Assembly (NCBI GenBank): GCA_964424355.1
Contig: CAYRIO010000001.1
Span: 372,001 to 436,000 of the forward strand
Source of the DNA: CAZEHS01 sp964424355
Lineage (GTDB): Bacteria > Bacillota > Clostridia > Peptostreptococcales > Acidaminobacteraceae
Direction of reading: 5' to 3'
DNA: 64,000 bases
Under the pieces are notes generated by a model that saw nothing but the letters and a program-made list of their open reading frames with translations, did not search any database and was not told the origin of the DNA. Position numbers and translations under genes: made by a program. Below, in pieces: positions 18,467-26,219 of this stretch (position 1 is its first letter; the number at the start of each line of letters is the position of its first letter).

Positions 18467-18495
18467 GTTTCCACCTCACCCCTGTATTTGTCCCC

Positions 18496-18535
18496 ATTAT
18501 AGCATGATTCCCAAAAGGTATCAAACATTAGTTCG
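18496..18535 (-). promoter_or_regulatory. lexA promoter with overlapping SOS box
   Basis: On the minus strand TTGATA (18519-18524), 17-base spacer, TATAAT (18496-18501). The box CGAACTAATGTTTG occupies 18522-18535 and covers the -35 edge. It has one mismatch to the symmetrical CGAAC-N4-GTTCG pattern. Confidence 0.88.
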
Positions 18536-18546
18536 CTATTTAGGGG

Positions 18547-18596
18547 TTGATTTAGAACGTACGTTCGTGTATAATCAACTTATCGAACATACGTTC
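18547..18596 (+). promoter_or_regulatory. yneA promoter with two SOS boxes
   Basis: TTGATT (18547-18552), 17-base spacer, TATAAT (18570-18575). GAACGTACGTTC (18555-18566, fully palindromic) lies inside the spacer. GAACATACGTTC (18585-18596) lies just downstream of the start of transcription and 13 bases before the start codon. The two box starts are 30 bases apart, close to three helical turns. Confidence 0.92.
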
Positions 18597-18608
18597 CGGA
18601 GGTGCTCT

Positions 18609-18947
18609 ATGAAACGCAGACTGAGAGTAGCGAACCGAAGAAGATTCATCACCGTTGTCAGCGCCCTGATTTTTGTCTTAGGCGTTCTTATCTCCAGCGC
18701 AGCCCTGATGCTGGTGGCCTCAGCAGATGCCCCGGTGGTATGGACTGAAGTGGTTGTGGAAGAAGGGGATACCCTCTGGGCCATCGCCCAGACAATCAGC
18801 TGTGAATCCGAAGATATCCGTTTGAAAATCGATGCCATCATTGATGAGAACGAGCTCACCAGCGCTGTCATCCATCCGGGAGACACCCTGATCGTTCCCG
18901 TATCCACCGATTACCCTGAAATTTCGCTCCAAGCGGCGAATTATTAA
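18609..18947 (+). CDS. yneA: YneA-like SOS cell-division suppressor with LysM domain
   Basis: A 112-residue protein with a basic N-terminus, one membrane segment (about residues 15-40, TVVSALIFVLGVLISSAAL) and a LysM domain from about residue 50 (EEGDTLWAIAQTIS ... HPGDTLIVPV). This is the layout of Bacillus YneA, which halts division during DNA damage. The divergent lexA neighbour and two SOS boxes in the promoter support that role strongly. The start is the ATG at 18609 with GGAGGTG eight or so bases upstream; the longer frame runs through the promoter and is rejected. Confidence 0.88.
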   Translation: MKRRLRVANRRRFITVVSALIFVLGVLISSAALMLVASADAPVVWTEVVVEEGDTLWAIAQTISCESEDIRLKIDAIIDENELTSAVIHPGDTLIVPVSTDYPEISLQAANY

Positions 18948-18974
18948 ATCATCCTTTACAAAAACCGTATGGGC

Positions 18975-18996
18975 AACCGCCTCTGCGGTTTTTTTT
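18975..18996 (+). terminator. Terminator after yneA
   Basis: AACCGC (18975-18980), CTCT loop, GCGGTT (18985-18990), then T6 or more. Confidence 0.92.
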
Positions 18997-19039
18997 GCTA
19001 TACTGGTATTGGAAACTCCGGCAAAATAAACGTGATGAT

Positions 19040-19071
19040 TTAAGACCCATTTAAGATAACTCCTGTATGCT
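19040..19071 (+). promoter_or_regulatory. Direct repeats and possible -10 before the ABC transporter operon
   Basis: TTAAGA occurs at 19040-19045 and 19051-19056, exactly 11 bases apart. TATGCT at 19066-19071 could be the -10. Tandem hexamers at one helical turn in the -35 zone are the usual site form for OmpR/PhoB-class response regulators. No such regulator is adjacent. Confidence 0.45.
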
Positions 19072-19108
19072 TAACAAGGTCATATTTCCAATTTGAAGAG
19101 GTGAATTT

Positions 19109-19843
19109 TTGATTATTCAATTGAAAGATGTTCATAAGCATTTTGTCCTTGGTAAACATGAGATCAAGGCAGTGAACGGTGTCACTCTGGATTTACTTGA
19201 GGGAGAGGTCAACTGTTTTTTAGGCACCTCCGGTTCGGGAAAATCAACCATGCTAAATCTCATGGCGGGCTTTGAAAAGCCCACGTCCGGCAGCGTCATT
19301 GCCAGCGGCATTCCATTGGAAACCCTGGATGAGCACGGATTAGCGGTTTTTAGGCAAAAGTTCATCGGCTTCGTATTCCAATCCTACAATCTGATTGAAT
19401 CCCTGACGGCCCTGGACAACGTGACTTTACCTCTGACGTTTCGAGGCGTTGGTAAAAAGGAACGGATTGCAGCCGCCCGTGACATGCTGAAGCTAGTGGG
19501 CATCGAAGAATACGCCGATCACAAACCGTCCCAGATGAGCGGCGGGCAGCAGCAGCGGGTCGGAATCGCCCGAGCACTGGTTTGCAATCCCAAGATCCTT
19601 TTTGCCGATGAACCCACAGGCAACCTGGATACCCATACCCGGGAAGAGGTCATCCAGCTGATGATTTCGGTGGCCAGGAAACAGGGACAGACCATGATCA
19701 TCGTTACCCATGAACCTGAAATCGCCCGCTATGCAGACCGCATCCTTCATATGAAGGACGGCGTTGTTGACCAGGATATCCGCAATACCCCCATACTTGA
19801 GATGAAAACGGAGGATATAGAAGATGCGCAATTATTGGATTAA
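19109..19843 (+). CDS. ABC transporter ATP-binding protein (MacB/LolD type)
   Basis: Cytoplasmic ATPase of 244 residues. Walker A GTSGSGKSTM near residue 45, Q-loop FVFQSYNLIESLTA, signature MSGGQQQRVGIARAL near residue 145, Walker B ILFADEPTGNLD and switch histidine in IVTHEPE. The only start with a ribosome site (GAGGTG, five bases) is TTG at 19109. It overlaps the next gene by 20 bases. With the downstream CARDB-like protein and MacB-type permease it forms a three-gene export or envelope-stress type transporter. Such ATPases usually do not energise import. Cargo is unknown. Confidence 0.93.
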   Translation: MIIQLKDVHKHFVLGKHEIKAVNGVTLDLLEGEVNCFLGTSGSGKSTMLNLMAGFEKPTSGSVIASGIPLETLDEHGLAVFRQKFIGFVFQSYNLIESLTALDNVTLPLTFRGVGKKERIAAARDMLKLVGIEEYADHKPSQMSGGQQQRVGIARALVCNPKILFADEPTGNLDTHTREEVIQLMISVARKQGQTMIIVTHEPEIARYADRILHMKDGVVDQDIRNTPILEMKTEDIEDAQLLD

Positions 19844-21830
19844 GGTTATTTCAGGTGTTTTAGCCCTGGTTATCGGACTGGCACCCTTTGTGGAGACGGC
19901 CTTTGCCGAAGACGCGCCGGATATACTGATCCGCACCAGCACTGACATGCAGACCTTGGTAGCAGGGGAAACCACCGACCTCATCATTCCTATTGAGAAC
20001 CTGACATACACAGCCATCGTCAGCATGGTCATTTCACCCACAATTGACGACGTTTCCAAATTCCCCTTTGAAATCTCCAGCATTGGCGCCATCAGCACAC
20101 GGGGCAGTCTGGGGGCCAAGGAAAAAAAGACCATCTATTTGCCGGTAAAAGTCCTGAAAACTGCAGAAAACAAGGTCTATACAGTAAATTTAAACTTCAA
20201 CTATAAGACAATGGACGGCGTCAGCGGAACCATCACGAAACCCATCTATTTCCGTGTTTCCAGCGGTCAGGGCCAGCCTAAGATCGATGTCCGTAAAATG
20301 CAGATCCCTGATGGGTATATTCCAGCGGGAGAGAGCAGGGATGTCGGATTTGAAATCTACAACGACAGTACAATGAATCTGAAGGAATTGAAGGTGGCCT
20401 TCAAGGATCTGGCATCCGGTTCACTGCTCCCAGCCTCCTATGACAAAACGGAATCCTTTTCGAGCCTTCCCTCAAAAAAAGGGCAGCCAGTCACCTTCGA
20501 TTTAAAGGCCGATGGCAACCTTGAAACAAAATCCTACACCCATACCCTTGAAATTTCGTTTAGGGATGAATACGATAAGAGCTACACCGTGGAGAAGAAG
20601 GTCTATATCCCGGTCCGAAAGAGCAGCGACCAGGTCTTGGATCTTGCGCTTGAAAACGTCAAAGTGCCGGTCAATGTCCGGGCAGGCAGCGATTTCACCG
20701 TGGAATTCTCCCTGGCCAACCATTCGCAGTCTGCTTTGCAGAACGTCACCGCAAAACTGGAGGCAGATGCTGGATTCCTGGCAAAATCAGCCCCGGTTCA
20801 GCAAAGTAAAAAAGTGGACCCCGGCAAAGCCCATCCATTCAAATTCAAGCTTACTACCAAATCAGATCTCGAGGGAAAAAGTTACCCCATCAAGGTGCTG
20901 TTCACCTATGAGGTCGGGACCGGATCGGATCAGAAGACTTATTACGAGTATCTGAATGTAGAAGTGGGCAATGCCTCCGGCAAAACAACACCCAAGCTGA
21001 TTGTGAGCAATTACAGCTATGGCGATTCTTCAGTCATGGCCAATCAGACATTCCCGCTCAAGTTGACATTCACAAACACCAATCAAGGGAAACCGATCCA
21101 TAACATCAAAGTCACGCTGGTATCCGGCGAAAACATATTCACCCCAGTAGACGCTTCCAACTCCTTCTTTATCTCCACCATCGGAGCAGGAGCCGGCATT
21201 ACTCAGTCCGTCAGTCTCATTGCCGATTACAGTGCAAAACCCAAGAATTACCCGATTGAAGTGAAAATGGACTATGAAGATGATGAAGGAAAGGCGTTTT
21301 CTCAGTCTGATACGATCAGCGTTCCAGTGATGCAGGAAATAGTCCCCCGTCTTTCTAAGATTGAAATCCCGACGGTCTCAAATCTCAACACACCTGCGCA
21401 GATGTCCCTGACGGTCTTCAATATCGGCAAAGCGGAAATCAGAAATATCTTTGTCACCGTCACCGGAGACAACATCACCAGTGACCAGGGGGAAACCTAT
21501 TTAGGAAATCTCGGTGAGGGAAGCGACACCTACTTTGACGGTTCGTTCACCCCGACTGCACTGGGTGAGCAAAAGGGGACCGTCCACATCAAATACCAGG
21601 ACGGCTCTGGCAAAGAGTTTGAAATCACCCATGAATTCACCACCACCGTGGAAGAAATGCCCCCCATGGACCCTGGAATGGAGGGTGCGCCGCCTGTGGA
21701 AAATCCAGCAGATAAATGGATCAAATGGATCAAAATCGGTGCCGGTGTGCTGCTTGGTATCGGAGTCATTGTGGGCGGATTCAAATTCATGAAACGTCGC
21801 AAATCACGAAAGCAGGCTGAAAAGATATGA
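19824..21830 (+). CDS. Secreted, membrane-anchored protein with repeated CARDB/NEW3-like domains
   Basis: A 668-residue protein with a signal peptide (residues 1-28, ending ETAFA) and one C-terminal membrane segment (about 632-654, IGAGVLLGIGVIVGG) followed by a basic tail. Between them are about five all-beta repeats, each rising from phrases such as VAGETTDLIIPIENLT, VRAGSDFTVEFSLANHS and MANQTFPLKLTFTNTN, as in CARDB or NEW3 domains. It would sit outside the membrane, anchored at the C-terminus. Coupled on both sides to the ABC ATPase and permease, it is probably the extracytoplasmic part of that transporter in place of a MacA-like adaptor. No enzyme motif was seen. Confidence 0.8.
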   Translation: MRNYWIKVISGVLALVIGLAPFVETAFAEDAPDILIRTSTDMQTLVAGETTDLIIPIENLTYTAIVSMVISPTIDDVSKFPFEISSIGAISTRGSLGAKEKKTIYLPVKVLKTAENKVYTVNLNFNYKTMDGVSGTITKPIYFRVSSGQGQPKIDVRKMQIPDGYIPAGESRDVGFEIYNDSTMNLKELKVAFKDLASGSLLPASYDKTESFSSLPSKKGQPVTFDLKADGNLETKSYTHTLEISFRDEYDKSYTVEKKVYIPVRKSSDQVLDLALENVKVPVNVRAGSDFTVEFSLANHSQSALQNVTAKLEADAGFLAKSAPVQQSKKVDPGKAHPFKFKLTTKSDLEGKSYPIKVLFTYEVGTGSDQKTYYEYLNVEVGNASGKTTPKLIVSNYSYGDSSVMANQTFPLKLTFTNTNQGKPIHNIKVTLVSGENIFTPVDASNSFFISTIGAGAGITQSVSLIADYSAKPKNYPIEVKMDYEDDEGKAFSQSDTISVPVMQEIVPRLSKIEIPTVSNLNTPAQMSLTVFNIGKAEIRNIFVTVTGDNITSDQGETYLGNLGEGSDTYFDGSFTPTALGEQKGTVHIKYQDGSGKEFEITHEFTTTVEEMPPMDPGMEGAPPVENPADKWIKWIKIGAGVLLGIGVIVGGFKFMKRRKSRKQAEKI

Positions 21831-23170
21831 TGCGACCGGATGACCTTCTCAGCATCGGGGTCAATAACCTGATTAAAAGAAAGCTGCGGACATTCCTGAC
21901 CCTGCTGGGGGTTGTCATCGGCACCGCTGCCATTGTGGTGCTGGTTTCCCTCAGTAACGGAATGGACCAAACCTTCAAAAATCAAATTGAGCAGATGGGC
22001 AGCCTGAATAACATCGATGTATCAAAACCTTATGGCAACAGCCCAGGCCCTTCGGGACAGAGCGGAACAAAGCTCAAACTGGATGATAAGACCATGAAGG
22101 CGTTTGAAGCCATTCCCGGTGTGGAAGCGGTTCTGCCCATCAAAGAAACCTACATGCGTATCTGGGTGGGAAAACAGGTATCCGACAAATCAATCATTGG
22201 AACGGATCCGGCCAAGCTGGAGCTGTTTGGCGGAACAATCCTGAAGGGGCATACCCTTACCGGCACTCAGAACACGGTCCTATTTGGATTTTCTGCCGAT
22301 CAGGATTTTTACAATCCACGGCGGACAGATGAGATGGGCGGCGGCATGTGGTCAGAGCCTCCTGGTCCCAATGAAGAAGTGAAATATGAACCCAAACTGG
22401 ATTTGATGACGAACCTGATCATGACGGCAGATTATGATTATCCGGATAATCGGAATACAGAACCTGATCAGAAAAAACCGAAGAAGTTCAAGGCCAAGGG
22501 TGTGGGGATCCTTTCCCGCACAGGGAATTACACCATTGATTATGGTGCCTACGTATCCCTAAAGACTATGAAGCAGATGATCAAGGACGATGCCAAACTG
22601 ATGGATAATCGGGATGCGCTCCGAAGTCTTGATCAATATGAAAGGATGATCGTCCGCGTGAAGAATATCGATAACGCGGCGGAGGTCCAGCAGAAAATCA
22701 AAGCCATGGGGTATGAAGCCAGCAGTCTGATGGATATCATCAATGAAATGAAAAAGACCAGTCAGGTGATGAAACTGGTCCTTGGCGGTATTGGGGCGGT
22801 CAGTCTGCTGGTTGCTGCCATTGGTATTGCCAACACGATGGTCATGAGCATCTATGAACGAACCCGTGAAATCGGGGTCATGAAGGTCATCGGGGCAGAT
22901 CTGGTGGATATCCGGAATATTTTTCTGGTGGAATCCGGCCTGATCGGTTTGATGGGAGGGATCATCGGTGTGGTCCTGAGCTATGGCGTTTCAACCATCA
23001 TCAATATGATCGGCGCCCAGCAGATGGGGCAGCAAATCTCGCTCATTGATTACAAACTGGTTCTCTTCGGAATTCTTTTTTCAACAGCCATCGGCCTGAT
23101 TTCTGGTTATTCTCCTGCCAGCCGAGCTATGAAGCTCTCTGTTCTGAACGCTCTTCGTAACAACGCCTGA
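21827..23170 (+). CDS. MacB-type ABC transporter permease
   Basis: Membrane protein of 447 residues with the MacB/FtsX layout: an N-terminal membrane segment (LLGVVIGTAAIVVLVSLSNG), a large extracytoplasmic domain of about 250 residues, then three C-terminal segments (from about residues 315, 360 and 405) including GIANTMVMSIYERTREIGVMK written in part as ANTMVMSIYERTREIG. Its ATG overlaps the stop of the previous gene (ATGA). It converges with the recombinase gene with one base between stop codons. Confidence 0.9.
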   Translation: MMRPDDLLSIGVNNLIKRKLRTFLTLLGVVIGTAAIVVLVSLSNGMDQTFKNQIEQMGSLNNIDVSKPYGNSPGPSGQSGTKLKLDDKTMKAFEAIPGVEAVLPIKETYMRIWVGKQVSDKSIIGTDPAKLELFGGTILKGHTLTGTQNTVLFGFSADQDFYNPRRTDEMGGGMWSEPPGPNEEVKYEPKLDLMTNLIMTADYDYPDNRNTEPDQKKPKKFKAKGVGILSRTGNYTIDYGAYVSLKTMKQMIKDDAKLMDNRDALRSLDQYERMIVRVKNIDNAAEVQQKIKAMGYEASSLMDIINEMKKTSQVMKLVLGGIGAVSLLVAAIGIANTMVMSIYERTREIGVMKVIGADLVDIRNIFLVESGLIGLMGGIIGVVLSYGVSTIINMIGAQQMGQQISLIDYKLVLFGILFSTAIGLISGYSPASRAMKLSVLNALRNNA

Positions 23171-23193
23171 TTCAGTCGTTTTCAGGCTTTTTA
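23165..23193 (+). terminator. Terminator overlapping the permease stop codon
   Basis: GCCTGA (23165-23170, containing the stop) pairs with TCAGGC (23182-23187) and is followed by T5. The right arm lies inside the end of the convergent recombinase gene. Confidence 0.6.
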
Positions 23194-24311
23194 TTCTCTG
23201 AAAGCACTTCGTACTGATTGATCAGATCCCGTTTGGCATGGCGCCGGTGAGCGGCATATAGCTGGGTAGTCGTAACGTTGTCATGGTCCATCAGATTTTG
23301 GACATCGAAGATGGAAAAACCATATTCAATCAGGGAGGTAGCCGCAGTCGCCCGGAGCTTATGGGGGCTGTAACCCGAATCACGGTTGGTCTCCATGGCG
23401 ATTGACGTATATTTCTTCACCAGGATCCGGATGGCTTGTTCAGTCATCCGGGTTTTCTGTAAGGATAGGAACAGGGCGTCTTTAACATCTTCCGTGAGCT
23501 CTGTCGACTTGGGCCGTTCCAAATCAAGGTACGCCTTGATGACCTGCTCACAGGTTTTATTGATCGGCATCAATACCTCTTTGCCGCGCTTTCTGAAAAT
23601 CCGGAATTCTTCCCGGTTGAAATTGAATGAGGAGAGGTTCAACTGCTGCAGTTCCTTCAACCGCAGCCCGTAGGTCACAAACAGAGCCAGAATGGCCCGG
23701 TCCCGGTACCGCGTTTTCTTCCAGTAGGTCCGTTCCTTATCGGTCAGGCCCTCCCCAGACATGACTGCATCCAACATTTTTGTGACCTCTTCGATTTCCA
23801 GCCGCTTGATGGCATCGGGCTGTGGCTTTGGCATCCTGATGGGGTTAAAGCCATCGGTGATGTTCACCGGAAACATTTCCGCCCGAAAATGGTATTTAAA
23901 GAATACGGAGAGGGAGGACCGCTTCCTGGATAGGGAACGGGAATGGTTCTCCAGCAGCGTCTTCTCCCCATCGATTTCAAGAAAATAGCGGGTGAGAAAG
24001 TCCAAATACCAGTTCACATCCCGGGCGCTGAGCTTTTGAAAGACTTCCAAGGTGATATGCTTCGGCAACTCCGCCGCCGCCAGATCGGTTTCCCGGATCA
24101 GATACTCAAAGAAATACAGCAGGTCCTGAAGGTATGCACGACGGGTCGTCAAGGCTACAGAGCCCTTCAAGAATATGAAATAGTCCCTCAACCAATGGGG
24201 GAAGTGGGCTTCCAGACCAATGCACTCATCCATGACACGGTTTTCATACCTGACAACATTATCCGGTTTATCTGATTTGTTCTGAATTCGATACGTCTTA
24301 TCGTTTTCCAT
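23172..24311 (-). CDS. Tyrosine recombinase/integrase (XerC/XerD-like)
   Basis: Site-specific recombinase of 379 residues. An N-terminal SAM-like core-binding domain (about 45-165) is followed by the catalytic domain with Arg in TYGLRLKEL, the HxxR box SPHKLRATAATS, and DHDNVTTTQLYAAH carrying the late His and the tyrosine nucleophile. Start chosen at the ATG 24311, which has AAGGCGG upstream; the frame reaches 24446 without better sites. It stands alone with no integrase cargo, att-like repeats or phage genes next to it, so a chromosomal housekeeping role, such as dimer resolution or phase switching, is as likely as an integration remnant. Confidence 0.85.
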   Translation of the reverse strand: MENDKTYRIQNKSDKPDNVVRYENRVMDECIGLEAHFPHWLRDYFIFLKGSVALTTRRAYLQDLLYFFEYLIRETDLAAAELPKHITLEVFQKLSARDVNWYLDFLTRYFLEIDGEKTLLENHSRSLSRKRSSLSVFFKYHFRAEMFPVNITDGFNPIRMPKPQPDAIKRLEIEEVTKMLDAVMSGEGLTDKERTYWKKTRYRDRAILALFVTYGLRLKELQQLNLSSFNFNREEFRIFRKRGKEVLMPINKTCEQVIKAYLDLERPKSTELTEDVKDALFLSLQKTRMTEQAIRILVKKYTSIAMETNRDSGYSPHKLRATAATSLIEYGFSIFDVQNLMDHDNVTTTQLYAAHRRHAKRDLINQYEVLSENKKPEND

Positions 24312-24329
24312 GGAGTTACCGCCTTGTGG

Positions 24330-24335
24330 TATAAT
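24330..24335 (+). promoter_or_regulatory. -10 box of the small membrane-protein gene
   Basis: TATAAT, 25 bases before the start codon and inside the short region between divergent genes. No clear -35 was found. Confidence 0.45.
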
Positions 24336-24360
24336 ATGGTATAAAGAAGGGGAGGGACGC

Positions 24361-24765
24361 ATGAAAAATAGTCTGAACGCCTTGATCATGCCGGCAATCG
24401 TGCTGATCCTCACAGTGGGTCTTGTTTTGCCAGTTTTTAATACCATTCAGGAAGAGCGCTGCCGCTTGGCATTTTCAGAAGTGGTTGAATCTGATTTGGT
24501 GGAATCGGAAACTGCCAGTCAGGCTTTAAGCCATCATTCAAAAGCCGTTGGTTATCTGATGAAGCATCCCAGACAAACCTTGAAAAATTGCCTGGCCTAT
24601 GAATCTGAAAATCCTGAAAGCACTGATCATGATTTGATTATTGTCCTGGCAGGAACCGCATATGAGCAAATCCGTCACCATAAACTGCCCGCGGATGTGA
24701 TCCATCTCAAGCAGGAAATTCAAAACACCGACCCAGAGCTGTACCAAGACCTGACCACGGAATAA
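24361..24765 (+). CDS. Small membrane-anchored protein of unknown function
   Basis: I do not recognise this 134-residue protein. Residues 8-27 (IMPAIVLILTVGLVLPVFNT) form a single membrane segment or uncleaved signal. The rest is polar and probably helical, rich in Glu, His and Ser, with no known motif. GGGGAGGG precedes the ATG at 24361. It is divergent from the tyrosine recombinase with 49 bases between start codons, so the two could be co-regulated. A gene-free, repeat-bearing region follows. Confidence 0.65.
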   Translation: MKNSLNALIMPAIVLILTVGLVLPVFNTIQEERCRLAFSEVVESDLVESETASQALSHHSKAVGYLMKHPRQTLKNCLAYESENPESTDHDLIIVLAGTAYEQIRHHKLPADVIHLKQEIQNTDPELYQDLTTE

Positions 24766-24827
24766 GCGGCACTATAGGAACACAGAAAACCGCTGGACAT
24801 GAATTCATCATCGGGATTCATACTATT

Positions 24828-24891
24828 CAATACTTAATAAGGCACAATAAAATAGCAGGCAATACTTAATAAGGCACAATAAAATAGCAGG
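24828..24891. repeat. Exact 32-bp tandem duplication
   Basis: Copies at 24828-24859 and 24860-24891 are identical. Each begins CAATACTTAATAAGGCACAA and ends in GCAGG. A young slippage or duplication event is likely since no differences have built up. Confidence 0.95.
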
Positions 24892-25161
24892 TTGGTTGGG
24901 AACCACTGAGACAGATTGAAGATAATGATCTGATAAATGGCCAATATAAGCACATGTGTCCATTTATACTTATTGTACCGCGATATCTTCCTCTCCGCAA
25001 CAACTGTTTGGTAAATATACATTTAACAACTAGTTAGTCGCTCGATTGGCTCTCCCTCTTTTGCTGATCAGCATTGAAACAATTACCCGATATTATGGAG
25101 AATCCCAACTGCACAGTGCAGCATCCATTCAGAGGCACTGAAAACTTATTACAAAATAAAC

Positions 25162-25270
25162 AGGGAGAGATCACCGCGTCATTTCACTCCTCGCGAAGAC
25201 AGACAACCATTTAATTCATGGTTTAACGTCTGTCTTTGCGAGGGTTGCTGACCCGCGGCAATCTCTCCCT
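25162..25270. repeat. MITE/REP-like palindromic element
   Basis: Outer arms AGGGAGAGAT (25162-25171) and ATCTCTCCCT (25261-25270) pair perfectly. A second near-perfect stem of about 16 bp lies inside, with AACCAT/ATGGTT around the loop. Motifs resembling GAGATT..CCGCG and CTCCTCGC..AAGACAGAC are like the mobile palindromes scattered in many bacterial genomes. It lies between convergent genes, so it could also stop transcription. Copy number is unknown from one window. Confidence 0.7.
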
Positions 25271-25297
25271 TTGTGGTGTAAAAATGCTTCTTCTCTC

Positions 25298-25759
25298 TTA
25301 GAAATAAACCATACTGGATTTTTTCAATTCCTCCAGGCTGGACAACGTATCGTAGGTACAGATGCCGTGCTGCTCAGCAAAGGCTTTAATGAAATCTTCA
25401 ATCTCATTTTTTTCCCGGCTGTGCAGCATGGCATAGAGATTATAGGGCCATTTCTCTTGAGTGGCCCGTTCATAACAATGACTGACAAGCTGACTTTTAG
25501 CCAATTGTCCGGCTACGTTATCCAGTTCCGAAGGTGCTACCACGAATACCGCCATGGCATTTTCTGTATAGCCTGATTTCTGGTGCCGCAGGATCGCACC
25601 GATTCGTTTCAGTTTTCCAGCGGCATTCAGGGTTTTCAGCCGGTTGACGACTTCCTCCGGGGATATGCCCATGCGTCGTGCCAAGACTTCATAGGGATCC
25701 TCCTCCAGAGGGATATCCCCCTGAAGCTCCCGGATCAGGCTTTGATCGATGGCATCCAT
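25298..25759 (-). CDS. ahbB: Siroheme decarboxylase subunit AhbB
   Basis: With AhbA removes two carboxyl groups from siroheme to give 12,18-didecarboxysiroheme. The 153-residue protein is Lrp-like: a winged helix (YEVLARRMGISPEEVVNRLKTL) followed by a ferredoxin-like domain with the AhbB-type motifs TENAMAVFVV and SHCYERATQEKWPYNLYAM. The ATG at 25759 has GGAGGGG upstream; the longer frame runs into ahbA. It is the last gene of the ahbC-D-A-B operon and follows ahbA by one base. Homologues in heme d1 synthesis (NirD/L/G/H) are the alternative, but the operon content fits Ahb better. Confidence 0.85.
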   Translation of the reverse strand: MDAIDQSLIRELQGDIPLEEDPYEVLARRMGISPEEVVNRLKTLNAAGKLKRIGAILRHQKSGYTENAMAVFVVAPSELDNVAGQLAKSQLVSHCYERATQEKWPYNLYAMLHSREKNEIEDFIKAFAEQHGICTYDTLSSLEELKKSSMVYF

Positions 25760-25760
25760 G

Positions 25761-26216
25761 CTATTTCCCCTCCATATCGAAAAACACATGCAGCTTATAG
25801 TTTCTGAGCTTTGGAAATTCATAGATTTCCGTGATGGCAAATCGCGTCCTCAGATCTTGAATCAACCCTTCCTTTTCCTCAGGTTCCATGACTGACAGCG
25901 TGAACCACATATTGAGGAAGCCGGATCGCCGATAGTTGTGCGTGACACCCGGAACGGCATTGATGTGGCTGGCAATCTCCCGGTACTGGTGCTCCGGTAC
26001 GTTAGCTCCCATGAGGATGCTGGTGTACCCCATTTTCCGGGTGTCAAAGGATCCGCCGATCCGCCGGATATACCCTTCGGATACCAATCCCTTGATGCGT
26101 GCCAGCACCTCTGACCGCGGGATGCCCAGTTCTTCTCCGATGAGACCGTAAGGGTTCATTTCCAAGGGCAGTCCCTTTTGCAGGCGGTTGATCAGTTTCA
26201 TGTTCATAGAATCCAA
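25761..26216 (-). CDS. ahbA: Siroheme decarboxylase subunit AhbA
   Basis: Partner of AhbB, 151 residues, same Lrp-type build: N-terminal winged helix (YGLIGEELGIPRSEVLARIKGL) and a C-terminal domain with SFDTRKMGYTSILMGANVP and THNYRRSGFLNMWFTL. The best start is TTG at 26216, six bases after AGGAGG; the ATG at 26207 would be 15 bases away. It starts three bases after the ahbD stop. Confidence 0.85.
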   Translation of the reverse strand: MDSMNMKLINRLQKGLPLEMNPYGLIGEELGIPRSEVLARIKGLVSEGYIRRIGGSFDTRKMGYTSILMGANVPEHQYREIASHINAVPGVTHNYRRSGFLNMWFTLSVMEPEEKEGLIQDLRTRFAITEIYEFPKLRNYKLHVFFDMEGK

Positions 26217-26219
26217 GAC

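Larger units (their letters stand above)
24766..25297. other. 532-base gene-free, repeat-bearing interval
   Basis: No credible gene. It holds a 32-bp exact tandem duplication (24828-24891) and a 109-bp palindromic element (25162-25270). The AT-rich stretch between them has a 62-codon minus-strand frame that is partly made by the duplication and has no support. Confidence 0.6.

Noticed and set aside
18345..18608. N-terminal extension of the YneA-like frame
   Set aside because: The extension covers the promoter, SOS boxes and lexA 5' end; the ATG at 18609 has the ribosome site.
24834..25022. 62-codon minus-strand frame coding a hydrophobic peptide
   Set aside because: Its end is made by the 32-bp tandem duplication, there is no ribosome site, and no family is recognised.
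25162..25270. CRISPR-like array in the repeat-rich gap
   Set aside because: Only one palindrome and one 32-bp doublet without spacers; no cas genes in the window.
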